Positions 40,089 to 49,426 of a DNA stretch of 64,000 nucleotides are shown one piece after another. The number at the start of each line of letters is the position of its first letter. Positions within the stretch are counted from its first letter, which is position 1. The stretch lies in assembly GCA_963732595.1 (NCBI GenBank), contig CAVSZZ010000001.1, positions 186,001 through 250,000 on the forward strand, written 5' to 3'. Under the pieces are notes generated by a model that was given only the letters and a program-made list of their open reading frames with translations, made no database searches and had not been told where the DNA came from. A program made the position numbers and the translations under genes. This stretch comes from JAFGXF01 sp963732595 (GTDB lineage: Bacteria > Chloroflexota > Anaerolineae > Anaerolineales > Anaerolineaceae).

Positions 40089-41063
40089 TTACACTTCGAT
40101 CTGAGCCAGCTTCTGCAAGGCCATGTACCCAAAAACGATCAACATGACAGCCAGACCCAATGCGATATAACTGCAGGGGGCATTGGCGGGGTCTGTGAAT
40201 TGAAGAATGTACGGTTTGTTGAAAAGGTACAAAGCCAGGACAACAAACACCGGCAGCAGCGACAGGAACTTACCTGAAAAAGCCTGCTGTGCGGTCAGGA
40301 CACGAATCTCGCCCTTAACCCTGACGCGTTCGCGAATGGTGAAACTGATCGTATCCAGGATCTCGGCCAGGTTACCACCTACCTCACGCTGAACGTTGAT
40401 GGCTGTGACCACCAGGTCAAGATCAGGGCTCGGGATGCGGCGCAATAGATTATCCAGGGCTTTTTCCATGGAGAGGCCTAATTGCATCTCCTGGATCACC
40501 CGGCGAAACTCATCGCAGATCGGGGGGGCAAGCTCCCGGCTGACGGCTTCCATGGCCTGCATCGTGCTGAATCCGGCTTTCAAGCCATTGACCATTAAGT
40601 TGAGCATGTCGCCCAGCTGGTTGTTGAATTTAACCAGGCGTTTCTTTTGTTCGCTCTTGACATACATGCTCGGTAAAGTCGCCCCGAAACCCAGGCCAAC
40701 CACCGCCAGCAGGATGGATTTACCACCGAGGACATAGCCCAGAAGGCCCATCATGAAGGCAGCGATGATGATCAGTGAAAAATACTCCCCGGGTTTGAAT
40801 TTCAGGTCAGCCCGGGCCAGATCGCGGGACACACGTTCGCCGAAGGAGGTCCTTTGAACGCGCGTGTTGATCCAACCGGTGATCATCGACTGTTGGGGCT
40901 TGGAATCCTTATCCAGTGGGACTTCCGGTTTTTGCTCCTCGACGATCTGTTCGAGACGTTCATCGACTTCGGTCTTTTCCTGCCGGGTCGACATGACGAT
41001 TCCGACAATTAACAGGAGGAGCACAACAACACCGACAATGATCAGAAGTGTGGTCAGATTCAT
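40089..41063 (-). CDS. tadB: Tad pilus inner-membrane platform protein TadB-like
   Basis: 324 residues. One N-terminal helix (TLLIIVGVVVLLLLIVGIVM), an acidic linker, two central helices, the F domain (LGDMLNLMVNGLKAGFSTMQAMEAVSRELAPPICDEFRRVIQEMQLGLSMEKALDNLLRR), and C-terminal helices ending near MLIVFGYMALQKLAQIEV. It sits between tadA and tadC, 20 bases from each neighbour, as in other Tad loci. Confidence 0.9.
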   Translation of the reverse strand: MNLTTLLIIVGVVVLLLLIVGIVMSTRQEKTEVDERLEQIVEEQKPEVPLDKDSKPQQSMITGWINTRVQRTSFGERVSRDLARADLKFKPGEYFSLIIIAAFMMGLLGYVLGGKSILLAVVGLGFGATLPSMYVKSEQKKRLVKFNNQLGDMLNLMVNGLKAGFSTMQAMEAVSRELAPPICDEFRRVIQEMQLGLSMEKALDNLLRRIPSPDLDLVVTAINVQREVGGNLAEILDTISFTIRERVRVKGEIRVLTAQQAFSGKFLSLLPVFVVLALYLFNKPYILQFTDPANAPCSYIALGLAVMLIVFGYMALQKLAQIEV

Positions 41064-41085
41064 AGTTCAATCATTCCATTCTGTT

Positions 41086-42495
41086 TCATGAACGCCTTTT
41101 TTCTCCGACGCCAAAGATGGACGGTGGCAGATAGATGCCTGCACCTTCCAGTTTATCCATAAAATGCGGTCTCAAACCAGTCGGTCTCAGGCGGCCCATG
41201 ATCTTGCCATTTTCGATGCCGGTTTGTTCGAAGGCGAAGATATCGGTCATGGTGACCACATCACCTTCCATGCCGGCTACTTCGGTGATATTGACCACCT
41301 TACGGGAGCCATCCCTCATTCTTTCCTGGTGGACGACCAATTCAAGGGCCGAGGAGATCTGCTCGCGAATGGCGCGCACCGGTAATTCCATACCGGCCAT
41401 CAGCACCATGGTTTCAATACGCGAGATGGTATCCCGCGGACTGTTCGAGTGAGCCGTGGTCATGGAACCATCATGGCCCGTGTTCATGGCCTGGAGCATG
41501 TCCAGCGCTGCTTCATCGCGGATCTCACCGACGACGATCCGGTCGGGGCGCATACGAAGGGCATTGACCACCAGGTGACGGATGGTGATCTCACCCTTAC
41601 CCTCAATGTTCGCCGGGCGTGATTCGAGCGTCACCACATGATCCTGGCGCAGCTGCAACTCCGCCGCGTTCTCGATGGTGATGATGCGTTCATCGGCCGG
41701 GATGTAGCCTGACAGGATGTTCAACAAGGTGGTTTTACCGGTACCGGTACCACCTGAAATGACAATGTTGACCTTGCCTTCCACGCAGGCTTTCAAAAAG
41801 GTCACTGCTTCAGCCGTGATCGTCCCGAATTCGATCAGTTTTTCCATCTGGATGGGGTTCTTGGAGAACTTGCGGATGGTCAGAACCGGTCCGACCAGGG
41901 AAACGGGCGGGATGACGGCATTTACGCGTGAGCCGTCCGGGAGACGGGCATCCACATACGGGCTGGATTCATCAACACGCCGCCCAAGTGGAGCAACGAT
42001 GCGTTCAATGATGCGCATGACATGTTCATCGTCTTCGAAAGTGATCGGCACGCGGAAGATCTTGCCGCCACGCTCGATATAGATATTCTTGTAGCCGTTG
42101 ACCATGATTTCGGTGATGGTGTCATCTTCGAGCAACGGCTGCATGGGACCATAACCCAGGATCTCCGCTGCGATCTGGTCGAACAAGCGCATGCGCTCGG
42201 GTTTTGACAGGATGATGCGTTCTTCATTTAGGATCTGATCAAAAAGATCAAGGATCTTCTTGCGTACTTCATCGGTCTTGGTTACATCCAGGGTCGGGTC
42301 AAGATTTGCCAGCAGCTTGTTCTGGACGCGTATCTTGAGATCCAGATAAGTATTCTGGGCTGTGGTTGGGAACGGTGGAACATACCCGCGCGGAGTGACA
42401 GACGCAACCGGTTCATTCTTGGGTGTGTTGGGCGTCCCTCCGGAATCCAGGCCTGTCGGCCCTTCACCTTGTTGGAGTCGCTTCAGTAATGACAT
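41086..42495 (-). CDS. tadA: Tad pilus assembly ATPase TadA/CpaF
   Basis: 469 residues of the type II/IV secretion ATPase family. Walker A is ISGGTGTGKTTLLN. Other blocks are ITIENAAELQLRQDHVVTLESRP (Asp/Glu boxes), RMRPDRIVVGEIRDEAALDMLQAMNTGHDGSMTTAHSNSPRD (Walker B and His box) and GYGPMQPLLEDDTITEIMVNGYKNIYIERGGKI in the N-terminal domain. It powers assembly of the Flp pilus. Confidence 0.95.
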   Translation of the reverse strand: MSLLKRLQQGEGPTGLDSGGTPNTPKNEPVASVTPRGYVPPFPTTAQNTYLDLKIRVQNKLLANLDPTLDVTKTDEVRKKILDLFDQILNEERIILSKPERMRLFDQIAAEILGYGPMQPLLEDDTITEIMVNGYKNIYIERGGKIFRVPITFEDDEHVMRIIERIVAPLGRRVDESSPYVDARLPDGSRVNAVIPPVSLVGPVLTIRKFSKNPIQMEKLIEFGTITAEAVTFLKACVEGKVNIVISGGTGTGKTTLLNILSGYIPADERIITIENAAELQLRQDHVVTLESRPANIEGKGEITIRHLVVNALRMRPDRIVVGEIRDEAALDMLQAMNTGHDGSMTTAHSNSPRDTISRIETMVLMAGMELPVRAIREQISSALELVVHQERMRDGSRKVVNITEVAGMEGDVVTMTDIFAFEQTGIENGKIMGRLRPTGLRPHFMDKLEGAGIYLPPSIFGVGEKRRS

Positions 42496-42519
42496 GCAAT
42501 GAGCTCCTGCTTATTCATT

Positions 42520-43746
42520 CTACGACTTAATCTCAGCCTCTGCAGGTTTTTCACTCATCAATGTGGCCTTGATCAGCTCCGCCAGTTGCACCACATTGCG
42601 CACGATGGGCTGCGGCTTGGGATCAAGGACGAATGGCATACCTCGATTGACTGAGTTAATGACGGTCCGATCATCGAAAAGGATTTCCAGTTTGACTTCA
42701 TGCTTGAGACTCTCACTGACCTTTTCGGGCGTGATCGGAATGCGTTTATCGGATTTGTTCAGTACGCACAGGATCTTATCCTTGCTGATGTTCAACGATT
42801 CGATCAGGTTGAGGAAGATCTTGGTATCGCGAATGGAAGGTATATCCTGTGTTGTGAGTAAAACGATCTGGTCGGCTTCATCCATCGCTGTAATGATCGG
42901 GTCAGTCAGGTAGGAGGATGTGTCGATGATAATGAAGTGATACAGACGGCGGAGGAAGCGCAGGATCTTTACAAACTGTTCTCCGGTGATCTTCTCGGCC
43001 ATTTCCGGCTTCGGCACTGCAGCCAGGATGCGCAGGCCGGTTGGTCCATGCGTAATGAGGACCTCATTGACGATATCCGGATCGAGTTCATCCGCACGGG
43101 GTGCCAGGTCGGCAATGCTCAGTTTTGGTTGTTCATTCAGAAAGACCGTCACATCACCGAATTGCAGGCTCCCATCCACAAGCACAACCTTGGTGGATGG
43201 GGTTCATCATCTGGATGGCCAGATTGGTCGCCAGTGTGGTAACCCCTGAACCACCCTTGGGGCTGTAGACCATCACCACCTTGCCAAAAATGCCCCAGTA
43301 TATATTATCCGGATCGGTGGATGTGCCACCAGGGGAGGCCGGGCTGGTTACGTTTTTTCTGGTCGACGGAAAGTTCATACAGACTCTTGATCGTCGTCCC
43401 GAGTTCATTCATATCCGGGGGTTTCGTCAGGAAGCCACGCGCACCGGCCAGGGATGCCCGGCGCATGTAGTTCATATCTTCCTGGTCGGACATGACCGCC
43501 ACTTCAACATAAGGTACTTTACGACGCATGGTCGTGATTGCGGTGATGCTGTCCGAATCCGGCAGGTTGCTGTCCATCAGAACCACATTCGGTTCTTTTT
43601 CAACGACCATTTGGATGGCATCTTTGGCAGTGCCTATCGTGCCAACCACTTCGATGGACTTGTCGTACATTAAGCAGTTTACGAATGCTTTCGCGTGTGT
43701 CTTCTACGCTGTCAACAATGAGCACGCGAATTTTGTCATCCGGCAT
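42520..43746 (-). CDS. cpaE: CpaE-like pilus assembly protein: receiver plus MinD-like ATPase (three apparent frameshifts)
   Basis: The N-terminal receiver-like domain starts at ATG 43746 (MPDDKIRVLIVDSVEDTRESIRKLL) and continues in another frame (YDKSIEVVGTIGTAKDAIQMV..VVLMDSNLPDSD..GFLTKPPD). A deviant Walker A follows in a third frame (VVMVYSPKGGSGVTTLATNLAIQMM). The rest of the ATPase continues after another break (VVLVDGSLQFGDVTVFL..FIIIDTSSYLTDP..ILCVLNKSDKR). Breaks are at 43672 (AA), 43353-43358 (T6) and 43199-43202 (G4), each one extra base. Repaired length is about 407 residues, normal for CpaE/TadZ, which places the Tad machine at the pole. Confidence 0.85.
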
Positions 43747-43764
43747 GGTAAAGCTCCGTAACCA

Positions 43765-44891
43765 TTATTCCTGAGGGACAGGTGTCGGAAAAGTCGTGAA
43801 TTGTGAGGGCAGGATCAGGAAGTCGATGCGCGGTTCAATGCCATAGGGCAGGCGCGTCGGCAACGGAATATTGTACTGATCCAGCAGGAATTGCAGTGTG
43901 CCGGCTTCAGTCATGATGCGTTGATCGTCACCTGGGGAGCGCAATACCAGCGTGTACCGGCGCCGGTATAAGTGAGATAGGTTAATGTGACCGCATCCTG
44001 GGGGGTTACGACCAGTGTGATCGTATCGGGCAACTTGTAGGGTTCGGTAATGGCGGTGATATCGGTAACCGGATTTTCTTGGTTCACGATCCCGGGCTCC
44101 GGCTCAACTGCAACTGTACCACCGCTGGTATCCGATTTATAATCGCCCACACGCAGGATCAGGACATCCTGAAGCAGGGTCTGGACTACCAGGCGCGGCC
44201 TTTGGGTTTCTGACGGACCGGTCGCGATCGCCTGTTGAATGGTCGGATCAAAAACAACACGACCCATCATTGTCGGGCTTTCGCTGTAGTTATAGGGATA
44301 GGTTGTGATCGTCTGTGGACTATCCGGGACATCAACCAGAGGTGCGGCCAGACCATACCCGGAATTGGGTAATTTTGACTGGAATTCCGCATCCAGATCG
44401 ACCATCAGTAAGGAAACGATCAGATTGATATGGTCTCCGGCCTCCGGCGCATACCCGACATAGGATAACCGGTCGAGGATCGGGATGGTGATCGCCACCA
44501 TACCCTTTGGGACCTGGAAGGCGGCGTAAGAGCCGGTCAAAGAAGCCACAACCATATCAGTTGTCAGGGGGGTGTGTGCCTCGATATCGGACTTAGCCCA
44601 CTTGCCCACCACGTCGTTGATGTCCGTATAGAAGACACCCTCTACAAATTCCTGGCGAGGGTATGGAATGGTTGTCAGAACCTCTGCCGTGAATTCACCA
44701 CCCCGGCCAACCTTCTGAGTTGTTATGACAATGTCGATGGTTTCGGTTTGAGGCACAACCACTTCTGTTAATTGTTCGGTGGGAGTGGTGCCGACATTGC
44801 GTGTTAACAGGTAGATCGCCACGACAGCCATGATCAATATGATCGCAACATAAATGATGATCCTGCCGAATTTTTTGCCTTTTGGTGCCAT
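43765..44891 (-). CDS. cpaB: CpaB/RcpC-like pilus assembly protein (one apparent frameshift)
   Basis: One N-terminal helix (IIIYVAIILIMAVVAIYLLTRNV), then an SAF-like domain (VVITTQKVGRGGEFTAEVLTTIPYPRQEF..AHTPLTTDMVV), a RcpC domain (AAFQVPKGMVAITIPILDRLSYVGYAPEAGDHINLIVSL) and ITLVVTPQDAVTLTYLTYTGA. The frame is lost near 43960, where one base seems to be missing (GCC for GCCC). It continues as RYTLVLRSPGDDQRI to a stop at 43765, 19 bases before cpaE. Repaired length is about 375 residues. It belongs to the Tad periplasmic/outer apparatus. Confidence 0.82.
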
Positions 44892-45044
44892 GAGTGCCTC
44901 CTAATTACTGGTTATTCCACTTGTATCATAATGTATTATACGTCAAAAGTAATCACCATCCATGCGTTAACAAGGAGATACCATCCTCAGATGGGATCTC
45001 CGGAATGCACGAATGATGATGATTAATGCAAGAGTTGGGCCAGG

Positions 45045-45191
45045 TTAGATAGCGTCAATGATGGTTTGGTAAGTCTGGGTGATGGCAGGTCCCAGTAAAG
45101 CCAAAACTGCTATTACCACCAAGGCAATCAAAACAATAATAAATGCATATTCTATTAACCCCTGCCCTTTATCCCTATGATCCACCTTCAT
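45045..45191 (-). CDS. Flp/Fap-type pilin 1
   Basis: A 48-residue pilin (MKVDHRDKGQGLIEYAFIIVLIALVVIAVLALLG...). The prepilin peptidase site is after the Gly of KGQG, with the Glu-Tyr pair (LIEYA) of Flp pilins and one long hydrophobic helix. The start is set by an AGGAG site. It differs in sequence from the two identical pilins upstream. The AT-rich 45192-45510 stretch has no other gene. Confidence 0.9.
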   Translation of the reverse strand: MKVDHRDKGQGLIEYAFIIVLIALVVIAVLALLGPAITQTYQTIIDAI

Positions 45192-45510
45192 AAGTAATCC
45201 TCTCCTGGGCCGTGCATGATGCGCTGGATGCGCTATGCACCGACCATAGTACAACGTGTTCACCTTCAGGAGAAATACGACAGGATCAAGATGATAATAT
45301 AAAGAAAAAAACGATGGCCTTCTAAAAATAACCGGAATGGCCTTTTCTCCTGAACCGTGGTTATTATAATAGATTATAGGGAAAATCAATATGATTACAA
45401 GTCATTTTCCCTACAATAACCTTACAATATTTAATGACTGTTTCCACCGGGATCACATTGCAAACTCCCTGGAAAACTCTAAACGATATCTGACAAATGA
45501 TAAAATAATA

Positions 45511-45537
45511 GAGGAGCCTCGAATTCACAGGCTCCTC
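45511..45537 (-). terminator. Terminator of Flp pilin 2
   Basis: GAGGAGCCT and AGGCTCCTC with a 9-nt loop, followed on the minus strand by TATTATTTTA. An identical hairpin follows pilin 3 at 46160-46186. Confidence 0.8.
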
Positions 45538-45557
45538 CATTTTTGTTTGAAACAGGT

Positions 45558-45701
45558 TTAGATCGTGTCGATGATCTGTTGGAAAATTTCGCTAATTGCA
45601 GGTCCGAGGAGAGCCAAAACCACGATAACAACAATAGATACCAAAACGATGATCAAAGCATACTCAATCAGGCCTTGTCCCTTTTCTTTGGATAAAAACA
45701 T
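45558..45701 (-). CDS. Flp/Fap-type pilin 2
   Basis: A 47-residue pilin (MFLSKEKGQGLIEYALIIVLV...) with the KGQG/LIEYA processing site. The product is identical to pilin 3. It has a GGAGG ribosome site and the promoter at 45739-45766. It is part of a duplicated unit (see 46207-46350). This one lies nearer the tad genes. Confidence 0.92.
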   Translation of the reverse strand: MFLSKEKGQGLIEYALIIVLVSIVVIVVLALLGPAISEIFQQIIDTI

Positions 45702-45738
45702 GTTTTTCACCTCCTTTCCTAATTATGATCTACTTAGC

Positions 45739-45766
45739 ATTATATACAGTCTTTCACAGAAAACAA
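45739..45766 (-). promoter_or_regulatory. Promoter of Flp pilin 2
   Basis: Minus-strand TTGTTT (45766-45761), 16-bp spacer, TATAAT (45744-45739). Confidence 0.65.
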
Positions 45767-45834
45767 TCTGTTTCACTTTACAAACACCTTACAACAAACA
45801 TACCAAGGGGATGGAATCGCTCCAGGTGTTTCTA

Positions 45835-46075
45835 ATCAATATTATTAAAGTATATAACAGTTGTCTTGTCAAAGTATATCACACCCAGGCGGAGGCCTCT
45901 TGCAGCGATTTACTCAAGCTGGCCTCAACAGGCAGGATCGCCCATAGAACCTGGTAACGATCAAAGACCTCCTGCAAGTTCCCCCGGCCGCAGTGACTTG
46001 TGCATAAGGCTCCAGAATACCTGCTGAAGAATGACCGGAGGGTTGGTTTCATTAATGACGGTCATCAGGTAATCC
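45835..46075 (-). pseudogene. Decayed, internally deleted copy of the polytopic membrane protein gene
   Basis: The minus strand encodes LQEVFDRYQVLWAILPVEAS then LSKSLQEASAWV and a stop, matching WQEVFDRYQVRWAILPVEARLSKSLKESPAWSV of the gene at 46503-48116. Bases 46012-46072 match a separate internal part of that gene (its VVNETNPPDLLQPAFW region). Everything between and upstream is missing. This is the remains of a second copy produced by duplication of the pilin-plus-membrane-protein unit. Confidence 0.75.
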
Positions 46076-46159
46076 TTATTTCATTCCGCTATCCCTTTGG
46101 TCACTTATCAAAAAACTGAGAATAATCGTAAACTGACTTTCCAAAATATTAAATAAATA

Positions 46160-46186
46160 GAGGAGCCTCGAATTCACAGGCTCCTC
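46160..46186 (-). terminator. Terminator of Flp pilin 3
   Basis: Same GAGGAGCCT / AGGCTCCTC hairpin as at 45511-45537, followed on the minus strand by TATTTATTT. Confidence 0.8.
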
Positions 46187-46206
46187 CATTTTTGTTTGAA
46201 ACAGGT

Positions 46207-46350
46207 TTAGATCGTGTCGATGATCTGTTGGAAAATTTCGCTAATTGCAGGTCCGAGGAGAGCCAAAACCACGATAACAACAATAGATACCAAAACGATG
46301 ATCAAAGCATACTCGATCAGGCCTTGTCCCTTTTCTTTGGATAAAAACAT
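46207..46350 (-). CDS. Flp/Fap-type pilin 3
   Basis: A 47-residue pilin with a product identical to pilin 2. The DNA is almost identical from the terminator through about 80 bases upstream of the start, so the duplication is recent or kept uniform by gene conversion. Its promoter is at 46388-46415. It is preceded by the intact membrane protein gene, whereas pilin 2 is preceded by the decayed copy. Confidence 0.92.
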   Translation of the reverse strand: MFLSKEKGQGLIEYALIIVLVSIVVIVVLALLGPAISEIFQQIIDTI

Positions 46351-46387
46351 GTTCTTCACCTCCTTTCCTTATTATGATCTACATAGC

Positions 46388-46415
46388 ATTATATACAGTA
46401 TCAGCCAGAAAACAA
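46388..46415 (-). promoter_or_regulatory. Promoter of Flp pilin 3
   Basis: Minus-strand TTGTTT (46415-46410), 16-bp spacer, TATAAT (46393-46388), the same arrangement as for pilin 2. Confidence 0.65.
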
Positions 46416-46502
46416 TCTTTTTTACTTTACAGATACCTTACAACAAACATGCCACCATAATGAATATGTCACACAATTTGCCGGGTCATGTTTAAGGTGT
46501 TT

Positions 46503-48116
46503 CTATTCTATGTTATTAATGTATATAACAGCTGTGCCGTCAGAATACAACACACTCCATGCGGGTGACTCTTTCAGTGATTTACTCAAACGGGCCTCAA
46601 CAGGCAGGATCGCCCAGCGAACCTGGTAACGGTCAAAGACCTCCTGCCAGTCACCTCCGGCCGCGGTTGCCAGGGCATAGTCCCGGGTGAGCACACCGGA
46701 GTGATCGGCCATGCTGTCGATGAAGACCAACTGGTCGGGCTCCCCTGTCAGGATCATGTAACCGCCCCAGGTGAAATCATTGAATACATGACCAGTTTGC
46801 GAGTGCTCCTTCAGCCATGCCATCGCTTGAACCGGAAAGATATGCTCGTCAAATTTGTAAATATCAAACTTCTGACCGGCTATGATCACAAGCAAGCTGA
46901 TCACGATCACCAGAACAATGGCAGCTGTCCCCTTCAACCTTGCTTCCACATTCAAGATATTCCTCTCGAACCTGGCCATCAGCGGAAGCTGTTTGATATT
47001 CACGAGGGGTCCGGCCAGGCAGAACGGCGCAAGAATCCCATACAGATGGACGTTCCTGGCAGAAGTTAAAGTAAATACCGTCACCCCGATCAAGATAAGC
47101 AGGTCGGCCCGCGGCATTTTCCGGAAGTTCATGACAACCAGGATGACAGACAGGATCATCAATACCAGCAGGATCCAGAATGCCGGTTGAAGAAGGTCCG
47201 GAGGGTTGGTTTCATTGACCACGGTCATCAGGTAATCATTCTGGAGATAGTTGATGACCCGCATCCACGGCTTGTATCCGGCAGGGTTCATAAGGGTTAC
47301 CGGCAGGGTGGTCAGTAAAACGATCAGCATGCGTTTACCGACAGCAGGGTTGAATTGCGCAGGCCGTTCGCGTCGTTCCCAGATCCAACCGATCAGGAAA
47401 GCCAGCGTGACCAGGATCCCCATCATGAATTCAGCATGCAAATTACTCCAGAGCAACATCAACAACAGGAACTTCCACAACTTCAAAGGTTCACCATTTC
47501 TTAATTGATCCATCCAGATCAGCCAGATCACCAGGAACAGCATGGTGAACAGGTGCGGCCGGGTGATCCAGTGCAAGGATGAAGCAGCCGCCCCCCACAG
47601 GGTCATTAGCATGATGGGGATCAGAAGTTTGTGTTTTTTCGAGAGGTGCTCATAGAGAAGCATGAACGCTGTCGCCAGCAGGAAAGCGCTGACCAGGACG
47701 AGGCCTGGCATCCCCAGGGACAGATAGATCCCATAGGAGATCACACCGAAGAGCCATTCATGCGGGACATAGGGTTGGCCGAGATATGGATACACAAACG
47801 GCTCGCTGAGCGGGATGTTGCCGGTTTCGAGAATCAAACGTCCAGTCGCAAGATGCCGCGGCAGGTCGCCATCCGCATTGAGCATCTGGTTGCCAAGGAT
47901 CGCCACACCCAGGAAAACGATCAGGAAGACGACATCTTTCAAGCGGGGCAGAATATTGGTTGTGAAGAGGACCTTTTTCGTAGTTCCCATGATCGTATCC
48001 TGGGAACATCCATCAACCGGAGAATTGAACTGTGACTCCCCCATTTTACCTGTAAATTTCCTTCGCATGGAAATCCTGGGAGCAGTTCGAACCTGCCTTT
48101 CAAATGAATAAAACAA
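46503..48116 (-). CDS. Polytopic membrane protein, possible glycosyltransferase-like (GT-C type)
   Basis: Up to 537 residues with about 11 hydrophobic helices. The first loop holds NADGDLPRHLATGRLILETGNIPLSEPFVYPYLGQPYVPHEWLFG. The DGDLPxH..G..IP..HEWL pattern belongs to a family of uncharacterised membrane proteins resembling GT-C sugar transferases. The C-terminal 100 residues are soluble (AMAWLKEHSQTGHVFNDFTWGGYMI..VFIDSMADHSG). Start choice is unclear: ATG 48116, 48068 and 47990 are all possible, the last giving 495 residues. Its position beside pilin genes suggests pilin glycosylation, which is a guess. Confidence 0.7.
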   Translation of the reverse strand: MFYSFERQVRTAPRISMRRKFTGKMGESQFNSPVDGCSQDTIMGTTKKVLFTTNILPRLKDVVFLIVFLGVAILGNQMLNADGDLPRHLATGRLILETGNIPLSEPFVYPYLGQPYVPHEWLFGVISYGIYLSLGMPGLVLVSAFLLATAFMLLYEHLSKKHKLLIPIMLMTLWGAAASSLHWITRPHLFTMLFLVIWLIWMDQLRNGEPLKLWKFLLLMLLWSNLHAEFMMGILVTLAFLIGWIWERRERPAQFNPAVGKRMLIVLLTTLPVTLMNPAGYKPWMRVINYLQNDYLMTVVNETNPPDLLQPAFWILLVLMILSVILVVMNFRKMPRADLLILIGVTVFTLTSARNVHLYGILAPFCLAGPLVNIKQLPLMARFERNILNVEARLKGTAAIVLVIVISLLVIIAGQKFDIYKFDEHIFPVQAMAWLKEHSQTGHVFNDFTWGGYMILTGEPDQLVFIDSMADHSGVLTRDYALATAAGGDWQEVFDRYQVRWAILPVEARLSKSLKESPAWSVLYSDGTAVIYINNIE

Positions 48117-48119
48117 GCA

Positions 48120-48128
48120 TGATATAAT
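48120..48128 (+). promoter_or_regulatory. Extended -10 promoter of the yebC operon
   Basis: TGATATAAT (TGnTATAAT) with no good -35, 42 bases before the yebC start codon. Confidence 0.55.
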
Positions 48129-48169
48129 TGCCCCGCTTAATCGAGCATATCCAGTTCAGGAGATAAGGT

Positions 48170-48925
48170 ATGTCTGGTCATTCCCATTGGGCAACCATTA
48201 AAAGAAAAAAAGGGGCCGCTGACGCCAAAAAAGGCCAGGCCTACACGCGTCTGGCCAAGGAAATCGTCATGGCCGCACGGGATGGCGGTGGGGATATCGG
48301 TATGAACGTCCGCCTCCAGTTGGCAGTGGAGCGTGCCCGCGCTGTTAATATGCCAAAGGACAGCATCGAGCGGGCTATCAAACGGGGCACCGGCGAGGAC
48401 AAGGAAGGCACTGTTTTTGAGCAGATCTATTATGAAGGCTATGCGCCGCATGGTATCGCGGTCATGGTCGAATGTGCGACGGACAATCGCAACCGGGCTG
48501 TCGCCGAGGTCCGCCACGCACTTACCCGCACGGGTGGCAACATGGCCGAAGTCGGATCAGTATCCTGGCAGTTCACCCGCATCTCATATTTCTATCTGCC
48601 GGCCGAAGGCAATGATTTTGACAAGGTATTTGAACTGGCCGTGGATGGCGGCGCGAATGACGTCAGCGCCGAAGATGATTACATCGAAATCACAGGGCCA
48701 GTCGAGGCTTTTAAAATTATCAGCGACAAGCTGGCAAGCGCGAATGTGGCCGTGGATGAAGCGGGCATACGCATGACACCCAGCCAGGAAATGGAACTTC
48801 CACTGGATGATACCCTGCAGGTGATCCGGGCCATCGAAGGACTCGAGGAATTGGATGACGTCCAGGCGGTCTTCTCGAATTTGAAATACACCAAGGAAGC
48901 CATGGCTGCCTTGGAAAATGAATGA
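48170..48925 (+). CDS. yebC: YebC/PmpR family translational/transcriptional regulator
   Basis: 251 residues of the TACO1/YebC family, which acts on translation of proline-rich stretches or as a DNA-binding regulator. Family blocks are MSGHSHWATIKRKKGAADAKKGQAYTRLAKEIVMAARDGGGD, NMPKDSIERAIKRGTGE, YEGYAPHGIAVMVECATDNRNRAVAEVRHALTRTGGN and VEDDYIEI-like AEDDYIEITGP. It is directly upstream of ruvC, a common order. Confidence 0.95.
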   Translation: MSGHSHWATIKRKKGAADAKKGQAYTRLAKEIVMAARDGGGDIGMNVRLQLAVERARAVNMPKDSIERAIKRGTGEDKEGTVFEQIYYEGYAPHGIAVMVECATDNRNRAVAEVRHALTRTGGNMAEVGSVSWQFTRISYFYLPAEGNDFDKVFELAVDGGANDVSAEDDYIEITGPVEAFKIISDKLASANVAVDEAGIRMTPSQEMELPLDDTLQVIRAIEGLEELDDVQAVFSNLKYTKEAMAALENE

Positions 48926-48931
48926 ATTAAA

Positions 48932-49426
48932 ATGCGGGTGCTTGGGATCGACCCGGGTACCGCGATAACCGGCTACGGGCTGGTGTTCGAAAGCGAAAGC
49001 GGCGATCTGCATGCTGAAACCTACGGTGTGATCACCACCCCTGCGGATCTGGAGATGCCATCTCGTTTGAAGGATCTATACCACCAGATCGAACAATTAC
49101 TGATTCTCCACCGGCCTGATCAGGGCGCGGTGGAGAAACTTTTTTTTCAACGCAATGTCACCACGGCGCTCAGTGTCGGTCAGGCACGGGGCGTGATCCT
49201 GCTGGCCTTTGCCAACCATGGCATCCCAGTTGCAGAATATACGCCGCTCGAGATCAAGCAGGCTGTCACCGGTTATGGCGCTGCGGATAAGAAGCAGGTT
49301 CAGAGCATGGTCAAGTCGCTGTTGCAGCTTGAGGTACTTCCCAAACCGGATGATGCTGCGGATGCGCTGGCGGTTGCCATCTGTCATCTCAACAGTCACC
49401 GGTTAATGGAGCTGGGCGCCGCATGA
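48932..49426 (+). CDS. ruvC: Holliday junction resolvase RuvC
   Basis: 164 residues. The active-site acidic residues sit in VLGIDPGTAITGYG (Asp7), GAVEKLFFQRNVTTALSVGQARGV (Glu) and KPDDAADALAVAICH (Asp pair). It cuts Holliday junctions moved by RuvAB. The 3' end overlaps the next gene by four bases. No ruvB is present in the window. Confidence 0.95.
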   Translation: MRVLGIDPGTAITGYGLVFESESGDLHAETYGVITTPADLEMPSRLKDLYHQIEQLLILHRPDQGAVEKLFFQRNVTTALSVGQARGVILLAFANHGIPVAEYTPLEIKQAVTGYGAADKKQVQSMVKSLLQLEVLPKPDDAADALAVAICHLNSHRLMELGAA

